Part shown: positions 17,813-25,520 of the stretch, in pieces
Numbering within the stretch: the first letter of the stretch is position 1
How the letters are laid out: the number at the start of each line of letters is the position of its first letter
Origin: Dryocola clanedunensis_A
GTDB taxonomy: Bacteria; Pseudomonadota; Gammaproteobacteria; Enterobacterales; Enterobacteriaceae
Length of the DNA: 64,000 nucleotides
Strand: one strand, 5' to 3'
NCBI GenBank assembly: GCA_038405435.1
Contig: JBBYHZ010000002.1
Made by a program: the position numbers and the translations under genes
Notes under the pieces: generated by a model
Told to the model about the DNA's origin: nothing
Databases searched by the model: none
What the model saw: the letters and a program-made list of their open reading frames with translations, nothing else

Positions 17813-17953
17813 TCAGCTCCAGTAATGCCAGGCCACCAGCGCGACCACCAGCCAGAACAGGCCTGAAACCAGAAAGACCGCAAGCCATGCTTTGCGTTTA
17901 AGCTCGGGATCCCTTTGCGGTTGTTCACGTCCTGCAGGCATTGCTAACCTCAT
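17813..17953 (-). CDS. ymiA: Small membrane protein YmiA
   Basis: A 46-residue protein with an N-terminal polar part (MRLAMPAGREQ, DPELKRKAW) and one transmembrane helix (LAVFLVSGLFWLVVALVAW). It closely matches E. coli YmiA in length and sequence. It is the first of three tiny genes between cysB and acnA. Function unknown. The frame is open further upstream (to 18001) but only the part from 17953 is conserved. Confidence 0.82.
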   Translation of the reverse strand: MRLAMPAGREQPQRDPELKRKAWLAVFLVSGLFWLVVALVAWHYWS

Positions 17954-18285
17954 ACAATCGACACCACTTATCAGAAATTCATTAACAATCGGTATAAACA
18001 ATCGGCTGTTGGGATTAATCCTAAAGAAACTCTAGCTCAAAAGCCAGCGGTTTTGCGCGCTGTTTTCAGGAAAAGATTTAATCTTTTGACATGAAATAAG
18101 TTATTGAACTCTAAGATTTGCGCTGCGGTTAATTATTAACTACGCCTGTCGCATATTAGAGACATATTAACCATTTTAAATGAAAGGGTATTAAGGGGGG
18201 ATTTAAATTCGGATGAGTTTAATTCGTATTTCCCAGTGGAAAATAGAACGGTACCCTCTTTCGTATAAGAAGGTACCGTGCGTCA
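17954..18285. other. cysB-ymiA intergenic region
   Basis: This 332-base gap holds the cysB terminator (18248-18279) and presumably the ymiA promoter. I see no further gene or clear operator. It is AT-rich. Confidence 0.6.
18248..18279 (-). terminator. Intrinsic terminator of cysB
   Basis: ACGGTACC (18248-18255) pairs with GGTACCGT (18272-18279), with an inner TCTT/AAGA pairing. On the minus strand TTCTATTTT follows. Confidence 0.7.
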
Positions 18286-19260
18286 TTATTTGGCGGGTAA
18301 TTTAATATCTTTAAACATCGCTTCAATATCTTCATTGGAGCGTAGCGCAACGGCAGTGTCCACTACGTCTCGCGTCAGGTGCGGCGCAAAGCGCTGAATA
18401 AAATCATACATATAGCTGCGCAGGAAGGTGCTGCGGCGGAAGCCTATTTTGGTGGTGCTGTGGCTGAATACGCCCTGCGCTTCAATCCTTACCAGATCCG
18501 GGTCGGAGACCGGATCTACCGCCATGCTGGCGATGACCCCGACGCCAAGGCCAAGGCGGACGTAGGTTTTAATCACGTCCGCGTCGGTCGCCGTAAAGAC
18601 GATGCGTGGCGTTAAGCCTGCGCGATTAAACGCGGTGTCCAGCTCCGATCGCCCCGTAAAGCCGAAGGTATAAGTAACCAGCGGGTACTGCGCGAGCTCT
18701 TCAATGGTTACGGACTCTTTGGATGCCAGCGGATGATCCGGCGTCACGACAATAGAACGGTTCCAGTGGTAGCAAGGCAGCATCACCAGGTCGTCATAAA
18801 GATGCAGCGCTTCGGTCGCGATGGCAAAGTCCGCGTTGCCCTTAGAAACGGCCTCAGCAATCTGCGTAGGCGAGCCCTGATGCATATGCAGGGAAACCCG
18901 CGGGTAACGCTCAATAAAACCTTTAATTACGCCGGGCAGAGCATAACGAGCCTGTGTGTGGGTAGTTGCCACGTAAAGGGAGCCTTTATCCGGCCACGTG
19001 TGCTCACCGGCAACGGATTTAATGGCGTCCACCTTTGAAAGCACCTCACGGGCAATACGAATGATCTCCTGCCCTGCGGGGGTGACCTGGGTGAGATGCT
19101 TGCCGCTACGGGCAAAAATCTGTATCCCCAGCTCATCTTCCAGCATGCGTACCTGCTTGCTGATGCCCGGTTGAGAGGTATATAGCCCTTCCGCCGTCGA
19201 CGAGACGTTAAGATTGTGGTTGACCACCTCAACGATATAACGAAGCTGCTGTAGTTTCAT
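18286..19260 (-). CDS. cysB: LysR-type regulator CysB
   Basis: A 324-residue LysR-family regulator, the same length as E. coli CysB. The N-terminal helix-turn-helix reads LNVSSTAEGLYTSQPGISKQ. The effector domain contains YVATTHTQARYALPGV and GSPTQIAEAV, which bind N-acetylserine, sulfate or thiosulfate in the family. CysB activates the cysteine regulon and represses its own gene. It stands alone between ymiA and topA. Confidence 0.96.
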   Translation of the reverse strand: MKLQQLRYIVEVVNHNLNVSSTAEGLYTSQPGISKQVRMLEDELGIQIFARSGKHLTQVTPAGQEIIRIAREVLSKVDAIKSVAGEHTWPDKGSLYVATTHTQARYALPGVIKGFIERYPRVSLHMHQGSPTQIAEAVSKGNADFAIATEALHLYDDLVMLPCYHWNRSIVVTPDHPLASKESVTIEELAQYPLVTYTFGFTGRSELDTAFNRAGLTPRIVFTATDADVIKTYVRLGLGVGVIASMAVDPVSDPDLVRIEAQGVFSHSTTKIGFRRSTFLRSYMYDFIQRFAPHLTRDVVDTAVALRSNEDIEAMFKDIKLPAK

Positions 19261-19413
19261 GACTTACCATCCAGGTCAAAACGCCCCGTCGCAGGCGATG
19301 CGGGGAGTAAGACGATATGAAAGTGACAAGATGCGATGGGATCACTATATCAGTTATATCTTCTCTGTATAGATGTTAAGAAAAAATAATAAAGAGGTTA
19401 TATAAGGGGATAT

Positions 19414-19442
19414 AAAAAAACCGGAGCCAGGCTCCGGTTTTT
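19414..19442. terminator. Intrinsic terminator of topA
   Basis: CCGGAGCC and GGCTCCGG form a tight stem (19421-19437) flanked by A-run and T-run, so it can act in both directions. It lies 16 bases past the topA stop. Confidence 0.85.
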
Positions 19443-19457
19443 CATTTCACAGGAAAA

Positions 19458-22055
19458 TTACTTCTTCCCTTCAACCCATTTCCCGTCGACGAAGAAGGCG
19501 GACCAGCCGGTGGCCTTACCGTCTTTCTCGGAGGAAACGTACTGCTGTTTGGTCTTGCGGCTAAAGCGTACCACCGACTTGTTACCGTCCGCGTCCTGCT
19601 GCGGGGCGTCGGCCAGATAGCGCAGCTTCTCCGGCAGACGGTCACGGAAGCGGTACAGCTCTTCCACTAACGGCGCGCGGGTTTCACGCGATTTAGGGAA
19701 GGTGTTAGCCGCCAGGAACACGCCGGCCGCGCCGTCACGCAGAACAAAGTAGGCGTCTGATTTCTCGCACGGCAGCTCCGGCAGTGGAACCGGATCTTCC
19801 TTCGGAGGTGCCACTTCGCCGTTGCGCAGAATCTTACGGGTGTTCTTACAGTCGTCGTTGGTGCAGGCCATGTATTTACCGAAGCGCCCCATTTTCAGGT
19901 GCATTTCAGAACCACATTTTTCGCATTCAACGATAGGGCCGTCATAACCTTTGATACGGAACTCGCCCTCTTCGATTTCGTAGCCGTCGCAGGTTGGGTT
20001 ATTACCACAAACGTGCAGCTTGCGCTTCGGATCGATGAGGTAGCTGTCCATCGCGGTACCGCATTTAGCACAGCGACGCTTAGCGCGCAGGGCGTTAGTT
20101 TCCGCGTCGTCGCCCTCAAGGACGTTGAGCACTTCGTTTTCCGGCACCAGGTTAATGGTGGTCTTGCAACGCTCTTTCGGCGGCAGCGCGTAGCCGGAAC
20201 AGCCCAGGAACACGCCGGTGCTGGCGGTACGGATACCCATCTGACGGCCACAGGTCGGGCAGTCGATGCTGGTGAGCACCATCTGGTTCGGGCGCATCCC
20301 GCCCTCTTCCGGCTCCTGCGCCGCTTTTTCAAGCTGGCCGCTGAAATCGGTAAAGAACTCGTCCAGCACCCCTTTCCACTCGGCCTGATTGTTGGCCACC
20401 TGGTCGAGGTTGTTTTCCATCTGCGCGGTGAAGTCGTAGTTCATCAGCTCGCGGAAGTTCTCTTCCAGACGATCGGTGACGATCTCGCCCATTTTTTCCG
20501 CATAGAAACGACGGTTTTCCACACGCACATAGCCACGATCCTGGATAGTGGAAATGATAGACGCATAGGTGGAAGGACGACCGATACCGCGTTTTTCCAG
20601 CTCTTTCACCAGCGACGCTTCGCTAAAACGAGCGGGCGGCTTGGTAAAGTGCTGGCCCGGCAGCAGTTCAACCAGCGACATCGCGTCACCCTTGTTCACC
20701 GCAGGCAGCGTTTTGTCTTCGTCGCCTTTGCGCAGCGCAGGCATCACTTTCGTCCAGCCGTCGAAGCGCAGGATACGGCCACGCGCTTTCAGGCGGTAGT
20801 CACCGGCGGCAACGGTTAAGGTCGTGGAGTCGTACTGCGCAGGCGTCATCTGACAGGCCACGAACTGGCGCCAGATCAGCTGATAAAGCTTCTGCGCGTC
20901 CGCTTCCATATCCTTCAGGGATTCAGAAACTACGCCGACGTCAGAAGGACGAATCGCTTCGTGCGCTTCCTGAGAATTCTCTTTATTGGAGTACTGAAGC
21001 GGTGACTCTGGCAGGTATTTCTTGCCAAAGTTCTCGCCGATGTACTCACGCACCATGTTCACCGCGTCCTGGCTCAGGTTCGTGGAGTCGGTACGCATGT
21101 AGGTGATGTGGCCCGCTTCATACAGGCGCTGCGCCATCATCATGGTTTTCTTGACGCCAAAACCAAGACGGGTGCTTGCCGCCTGCTGCAGCGTGGAGGT
21201 GATAAACGGCGCGCCAGGCTTGCTGCTGGTCGGCTTATCTTCACGCTCAAGTACGCTGTAGCTCGCTTTTTCAAGCTCGCTGACCGCCGCCATGGTCTGT
21301 TCACGATTGACCGGACGGAAGGGTTTATCTTTGTGGTGGCTGACCTGAACCGGCAAGTTGTCGCCCTTAGGCGTTGCCAGATTGGCATCAATTTCCCAGA
21401 ACTCTTCCGGCACGAACGCTTTGATTTCGCGCTCACGCTCCACGACCAGACGCACCGCAACGGACTGCACACGGCCTGCGGACAGGCCACGGGCAATTTT
21501 CTTCCACAGCAGCGGAGAAACCATGTAGCCCACGACGCGGTCCATAAAGCGGCGCGCCTGCTGAGCGTTAACACGGTCAATATTCAGTTCGCCCGGCTTT
21601 TCGAAGGCCTGCTGGATAGCATTTTTGGTGATTTCGTTAAACACCACGCGGCTATAGCGCGATTCATCGCCCCCGATCACTTCCCGCAGGTGCCATGCAA
21701 TGGCCTCCCCTTCGCGGTCAAGGTCGGTTGCGAGATAGATATGGTCGGCTTTCTCAGCAAGGGATTTCAGTTCTGAAACCACCTTTTCTTTGCCCGGCAG
21801 CACTTCATACTGGGCTTCCCAGCTGTGCCACGGGTCGACACCCATACGGTTTACGAGCGCGCCGCGTTCATCCTTTTTGACCTTTTTGGTCGTTTTGGTG
21901 GAGGCAGAGTCAGCGCTCTTCTTGGTGGTTGATCCACTGGTCGGCAAATCACGGATATGACCTACGCTGGACTTAACCACGTAGTCATTACCGAGATATT
22001 TGTTGATCGTTTTGGCTTTTGCCGGGGACTCAACGATGACGAGAGCTTTACCCAT
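19458..22055 (-). CDS. topA: DNA topoisomerase I TopA
   Basis: An 865-residue type IA topoisomerase, matching E. coli in length. The TOPRIM domain opens LVIVESPAKAKTINKYLG and carries DLDREGEAIAWHL. The active-site tyrosine is in HITYMRTDSTNLS (near residue 319). Three C-terminal four-Cys zinc motifs follow (CPTCGRQM, CAKCGTAM, CEKCGSEM) and then zinc-ribbon-like repeats. It relaxes negative supercoils. The ATG at 22055 fits the family start MGKALVIVES; an ATG two codons upstream is possible. Confidence 0.97.
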   Translation of the reverse strand: MGKALVIVESPAKAKTINKYLGNDYVVKSSVGHIRDLPTSGSTTKKSADSASTKTTKKVKKDERGALVNRMGVDPWHSWEAQYEVLPGKEKVVSELKSLAEKADHIYLATDLDREGEAIAWHLREVIGGDESRYSRVVFNEITKNAIQQAFEKPGELNIDRVNAQQARRFMDRVVGYMVSPLLWKKIARGLSAGRVQSVAVRLVVEREREIKAFVPEEFWEIDANLATPKGDNLPVQVSHHKDKPFRPVNREQTMAAVSELEKASYSVLEREDKPTSSKPGAPFITSTLQQAASTRLGFGVKKTMMMAQRLYEAGHITYMRTDSTNLSQDAVNMVREYIGENFGKKYLPESPLQYSNKENSQEAHEAIRPSDVGVVSESLKDMEADAQKLYQLIWRQFVACQMTPAQYDSTTLTVAAGDYRLKARGRILRFDGWTKVMPALRKGDEDKTLPAVNKGDAMSLVELLPGQHFTKPPARFSEASLVKELEKRGIGRPSTYASIISTIQDRGYVRVENRRFYAEKMGEIVTDRLEENFRELMNYDFTAQMENNLDQVANNQAEWKGVLDEFFTDFSGQLEKAAQEPEEGGMRPNQMVLTSIDCPTCGRQMGIRTASTGVFLGCSGYALPPKERCKTTINLVPENEVLNVLEGDDAETNALRAKRRCAKCGTAMDSYLIDPKRKLHVCGNNPTCDGYEIEEGEFRIKGYDGPIVECEKCGSEMHLKMGRFGKYMACTNDDCKNTRKILRNGEVAPPKEDPVPLPELPCEKSDAYFVLRDGAAGVFLAANTFPKSRETRAPLVEELYRFRDRLPEKLRYLADAPQQDADGNKSVVRFSRKTKQQYVSSEKDGKATGWSAFFVDGKWVEGKK

Positions 22056-22460
22056 ATTCACCTTTACCTAATTTAATTCATCCAGAATACGTCGCACGCT
22101 GCCTCAATCTCTCACAATCAGCGTGCCTTTTTTTATATTGCGGCAGCCTCAGGGGAGATCAACTCTTTTTTCAAGCACCCAGTCTGAAAGCTGACGTAGC
22201 GCAGGTGATTGAGATAACGGCTCTTTCGTACAGGTGACATAGCACGACGGAAGTTTGGTTGAATGTCAAGCAAATCCTTTGCCAGATTTGCGAAAGCGTC
22301 ACACTCTACCTGATAAAATCCGATACGCAACTTTATTAGCATGCAAAACCGTTTCTCGCCAGCATGGTCAACTTTTTTGCAGGCCCACACTTTACAGGGA
22401 GATATTGCCCAACGCCGCCAAGTGGACGTAAACTAGCGCCAGTTTTCTGGAGGAGACAAC
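22056..22460. other. topA-yciN divergent intergenic region
   Basis: A 405-base gap between divergent genes. It should contain the topA and yciN promoters (topA has several in E. coli). I could not assign individual boxes. A frame of 85 codons on the minus strand (22133-22390) has no recognisable similarity and I do not treat it as a gene. Confidence 0.5.
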
Positions 22461-22712
22461 ATGCAATCTACAACTCAGCCTATTGACCGTGAGACGCTTC
22501 TTGCCGAGGCCAACAAGATCATCCGTGAACATGAAGATTTCATGCACGGCATGCATGCTACTGGCGTTGAGCAAAAAAACGGCGTGCTGGTATTTAGCGG
22601 CGAATACTTCCTTGATGAACAAGGCTTACCGACCGGAAAAAGCACCGCGGTATTCAATATGTTCAAACACCTGGCCCACCTGCTTTCTGAAAAATACCAT
22701 CTGCAGGACTGA
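22461..22712 (+). CDS. yciN: YciN family protein
   Basis: An 83-residue protein equal in length to E. coli YciN, with the conserved core IDRETLLAEANKIIREHED and STAVFNMFKHLAHLLSEKYH. Function unknown. GGAGGAGACA precedes the ATG as ribosome-binding site. Convergent with sohB. Confidence 0.92.
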   Translation: MQSTTQPIDRETLLAEANKIIREHEDFMHGMHATGVEQKNGVLVFSGEYFLDEQGLPTGKSTAVFNMFKHLAHLLSEKYHLQD

Positions 22713-22726
22713 AGCCGCCTGAAGTA

Positions 22727-22752
22727 AAAAGCGAGGCTATCAGCCTCGCTCT
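22727..22752. terminator. Terminator between yciN and sohB
   Basis: AGCGAGGCT (22730-22738) pairs with AGCCTCGCT (22742-22750). The minus strand continues TTTTTAC, so it should stop sohB transcripts best, and may also serve yciN. Confidence 0.75.
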
Positions 22753-22763
22753 TAATCCTTCCT

Positions 22764-23813
22764 TTACAATAGCGGCTTTTCACCGCGCTGCCACCAGCGA
22801 AGCAACAAACGATCCAGACTGTTTGCCGCGCTCCCCGTGAAGCGATCCATCATTTTCTTGCGCTGGGCATAACGCACGCCGATAACATCATGGTTTGCCA
22901 TCAGGCTGATAAGCAAATCGTCGCTGGTGCTGACGTCGTCCACTAAGCCCTTCTCTTTTGCCTGCATGCCGTACCAGTGCTCACCGGTAGCGACAGCTTC
23001 AATATCCAGGCTCGGGCGCATTTCGTGTACGAAAGACTTAAAAAGAAGGTGCGTTTCGTTCAGGTCTTCCCGGAACTTTTCGCGTCCCTGCTCGGTGTTT
23101 TCACCCAGCAGCGTCAGGGTACGTTTGTACTGCCCCGCGGTATGTAACTCGATGTCGATATCGTTACGCTTTAACAGACGGTGGAAGTTAGGCACCTGCG
23201 CCACGACGCCGATGGAGCCAATAATAGAAAACGGTGCGGCAACAATGCGATCCGCCACGCAGGCCATCATGTAGCCGCCGCTGGCGGCGACTTTATCTAC
23301 CGCCACGGTCAGGCGAACTTTATGATCGCGCAGACGCTGCAGCTGAGATGCCGCAAGGCCATAACCGTGCACCACGCCGCCCGGGCTTTCCAGACGCAGC
23401 AGCACCTCATCTTCCGGTTTGACAACGGCCAGCACGGCGGTGACCTCTTCCCGCAGAGAAGTGACCTCGTGGGCATCCATACTGCCTTTAAAATCCAGCA
23501 CATAGAGCGTTGGTTTGTCAGAACTGACCGTTTCACCGCGTTTAGCCCGCGCTTTGGCTTGTTTAGCCTCAAGTTTATGCTTTTTCTTCTGGCCCTTATG
23601 CCATTGTTTCTGCTGATGGTTATCCAGACGGGCCACCTGCATTTCTTCACGCATCTCCTGATACTGTTCGCTCAGGTTGGTTAGCCGCAGCTCACCACGC
23701 TGGTGCTTTTTACGCACCGCGGCATTCACGATAATGAGAACAACAGCCGCGATCGCGACGACAACAGTGACAATTTTGGCCAGAAACAGTCCATAATTCG
23801 CAATTAAATCCAC
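22764..23813 (-). CDS. sohB: S49-family peptidase SohB
   Basis: A 349-residue protein anchored by one N-terminal helix (residues ~9-30), followed by a charged, Lys-rich coiled-coil linker. The SppA-like domain has the nucleophile Ser in VAASGGYMMAC and a conserved Lys in the region QYKRTLTLLGENTEQGREKF. E. coli SohB is a multicopy suppressor of htrA defects, suggesting envelope protein turnover. Confidence 0.94.
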   Translation of the reverse strand: MDLIANYGLFLAKIVTVVVAIAAVVLIIVNAAVRKKHQRGELRLTNLSEQYQEMREEMQVARLDNHQQKQWHKGQKKKHKLEAKQAKARAKRGETVSSDKPTLYVLDFKGSMDAHEVTSLREEVTAVLAVVKPEDEVLLRLESPGGVVHGYGLAASQLQRLRDHKVRLTVAVDKVAASGGYMMACVADRIVAAPFSIIGSIGVVAQVPNFHRLLKRNDIDIELHTAGQYKRTLTLLGENTEQGREKFREDLNETHLLFKSFVHEMRPSLDIEAVATGEHWYGMQAKEKGLVDDVSTSDDLLISLMANHDVIGVRYAQRKKMMDRFTGSAANSLDRLLLRWWQRGEKPLL

Positions 23814-24076
23814 GCATTCCGCCTTTATTTCAGAGCATTAATCATCCGTGGAGTTTACCTGAGGGGGCAATCCACGTCTCCAGGCAACTTTATACGCTGC
23901 GAGATGCCTTCCTGAATCGAAAAATTGCCGTGAAACTTTTGCAAAATGTTAATCAACGGTAATGTCTCCTGATGGCTGATTGAAATACCCCCTCCTTTCA
24001 GGCATAAAGCCCTGTGAGTAAGACACCTTCAGAAATAAGACGTGAGCGTCTGACTGCATCACGCGAGGAGTGAATT

Positions 24077-24838
24077 TTGCATTACCAACCGAAAATCGAC
24101 CTGCTACAAAACCGCATTATTCTGGTCACGGGCGCAAGCGACGGCATTGGCCGTGAAGCCGCCCTGACCTACGCACGTTACGGCGCGAGCGTGATCCTGC
24201 TCGGGCGTAACGAAGACAAACTTCGCGCTGTGGCGCAGGAATTACATCATTTAAACGGCGACACGCCGCACTGGTTCACCCTGGATCTGCTGACCGCCAC
24301 GCCGCAGGATTGCGAGCAGCTGGCGCAGAAGCTGGCTGGTCTGGTGCCGCGCCTTGATGGCGTGCTGCACAATGCGGGAATGCTTGGCGACGTGGTGCCG
24401 ATGGACCAGCAGGATCCGCAGACCTGGCAAAATGTCATGCAGGTCAACGTTAACGCCACCTTTTTCCTTACCCAGGCGCTGCTTCCTCTGCTGCTGAGGT
24501 CCGATGCGGGATCGCTGGTGTTCACCACTTCAAGCGTGGGCCGCCAGGGTAGCGCCGGATGGGGAGCCTACGCCGCGTCCAAATTTGCCACCGAAGGCAT
24601 GATGCAGGTGCTGGCAGAAGAATATAAGCAGCAGAATCTTCGCGTGAACTGTATTAACCCCGGCGGCACCCGCACCACAATGCGCGCCAACGCCTTCCCG
24701 ACGGAAGATCCGCAGAAGCTGAAAACGCCGCGTGATTTAATGCCGCTGTATTTATGGCTGATGGGCGACGACAGCCGTCGCAAAACCGGCATGAGCTTCG
24801 ATGCGCAGCCTAACCGTAAACCAGGAATTTCCGAATGA
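24077..24838 (+). CDS. yciK: Short-chain oxidoreductase YciK
   Basis: A 253-residue short-chain dehydrogenase. The nucleotide-binding motif is VTGASDGIGREAA; the catalytic set is Asn in LHNAGML, Ser in TTSSVGRQG, and Tyr-x-x-x-Lys in YAASKFATEG. It matches E. coli YciK, whose substrate is not established. It starts with TTG at 24077, supported by an upstream GAGGAG and by the conserved start MHYQPK. Its last codons overlap btuR by four bases (ATGA), so the two are coupled. Confidence 0.93.
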   Translation: MHYQPKIDLLQNRIILVTGASDGIGREAALTYARYGASVILLGRNEDKLRAVAQELHHLNGDTPHWFTLDLLTATPQDCEQLAQKLAGLVPRLDGVLHNAGMLGDVVPMDQQDPQTWQNVMQVNVNATFFLTQALLPLLLRSDAGSLVFTTSSVGRQGSAGWGAYAASKFATEGMMQVLAEEYKQQNLRVNCINPGGTRTTMRANAFPTEDPQKLKTPRDLMPLYLWLMGDDSRRKTGMSFDAQPNRKPGISE

Positions 24839-25425
24839 GTGACGATCGTTACCAGCAGCGCGCCCAGCGACAGAAAGAGAAAGTTGATGCCCGCATTGAA
24901 TCAGCCCAGGAAGAGCGTGGGATCCTGATTGTCTTCACCGGCAACGGCAAAGGCAAAACCACGGCGGCGTTTGGCACGGCGACACGCGCAGTGGGCCACG
25001 GAAAAAAAGTCGGCGTCATCCAGTTTATTAAAGGCCAGTGGCCAAACGGCGAGCGTAACCTGCTGGAGCCGCACGGCGTGGAATTCCAGGTCATGGCCAC
25101 CGGCTTCACCTGGGAGACGCAGAACCGGGAGACGGATACCGAGGCCTGCCTGGCAGTCTGGCAGCACGCAAAGCGTATGCTGGCGGACAGCTCGCTGGAT
25201 ATGGTGATCCTCGATGAGATCACCTATATGGTGGCCTACGATTACCTGCCGCTTGCGGAAGTGATGGAGGCGCTGCAGCAGCGTCCGGCAAACCAGACGG
25301 TCATTGTTACCGGCCGCGGCTGCCACAGGGATATCCTCGAGATTGCCGATACGGTCAGCGAGCTGCGCCCGGTGAAGCACGCGTTTGATATCGGCGTGAA
25401 AGCGCAGATTGGGATCGATTACTGA
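24835..25425 (+). CDS. btuR: Cob(I)alamin adenosyltransferase BtuR
   Basis: A 196-residue CobA/BtuR-type enzyme. The P-loop is FTGNGKGKTTAAFG, and DMVILDEITYMVAYDY and VIVTGRGCHRDIL are conserved. It transfers the adenosyl group from ATP to cobalamin. It works with the btuCDE uptake genes about 20 kb away. Translationally coupled to yciK. Confidence 0.96.
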   Translation: MSDDRYQQRAQRQKEKVDARIESAQEERGILIVFTGNGKGKTTAAFGTATRAVGHGKKVGVIQFIKGQWPNGERNLLEPHGVEFQVMATGFTWETQNRETDTEACLAVWQHAKRMLADSSLDMVILDEITYMVAYDYLPLAEVMEALQQRPANQTVIVTGRGCHRDILEIADTVSELRPVKHAFDIGVKAQIGIDY

Positions 25426-25429
25426 TTCT

Positions 25430-25512
25430 GGGTGATGACGCTATCGCTTATCCCCTGCATAACCAAACGCAGGACGGTTAAGCGAAGCGTCATCCAACAA
25501 GTTACATCACCC
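25430..25512. repeat. Degenerate palindromic intergenic repeat
   Basis: Outer arms GGGTGAT and ATCACCC enclose TGATGACGC, CGCTTATCC, TTAAGCG and CGTCATCC, the same building blocks as the repeats at 14444, 34407 and 40492. It lies between the convergent genes btuR and the GH3 glycosidase. Confidence 0.65.
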
Positions 25513-25520
25513 GTAGCAGC

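Noticed and set aside
22133..22390. 85-codon minus-strand frame upstream of topA
   Set aside because: No similarity to a known protein and it occupies the expected promoter region of topA.
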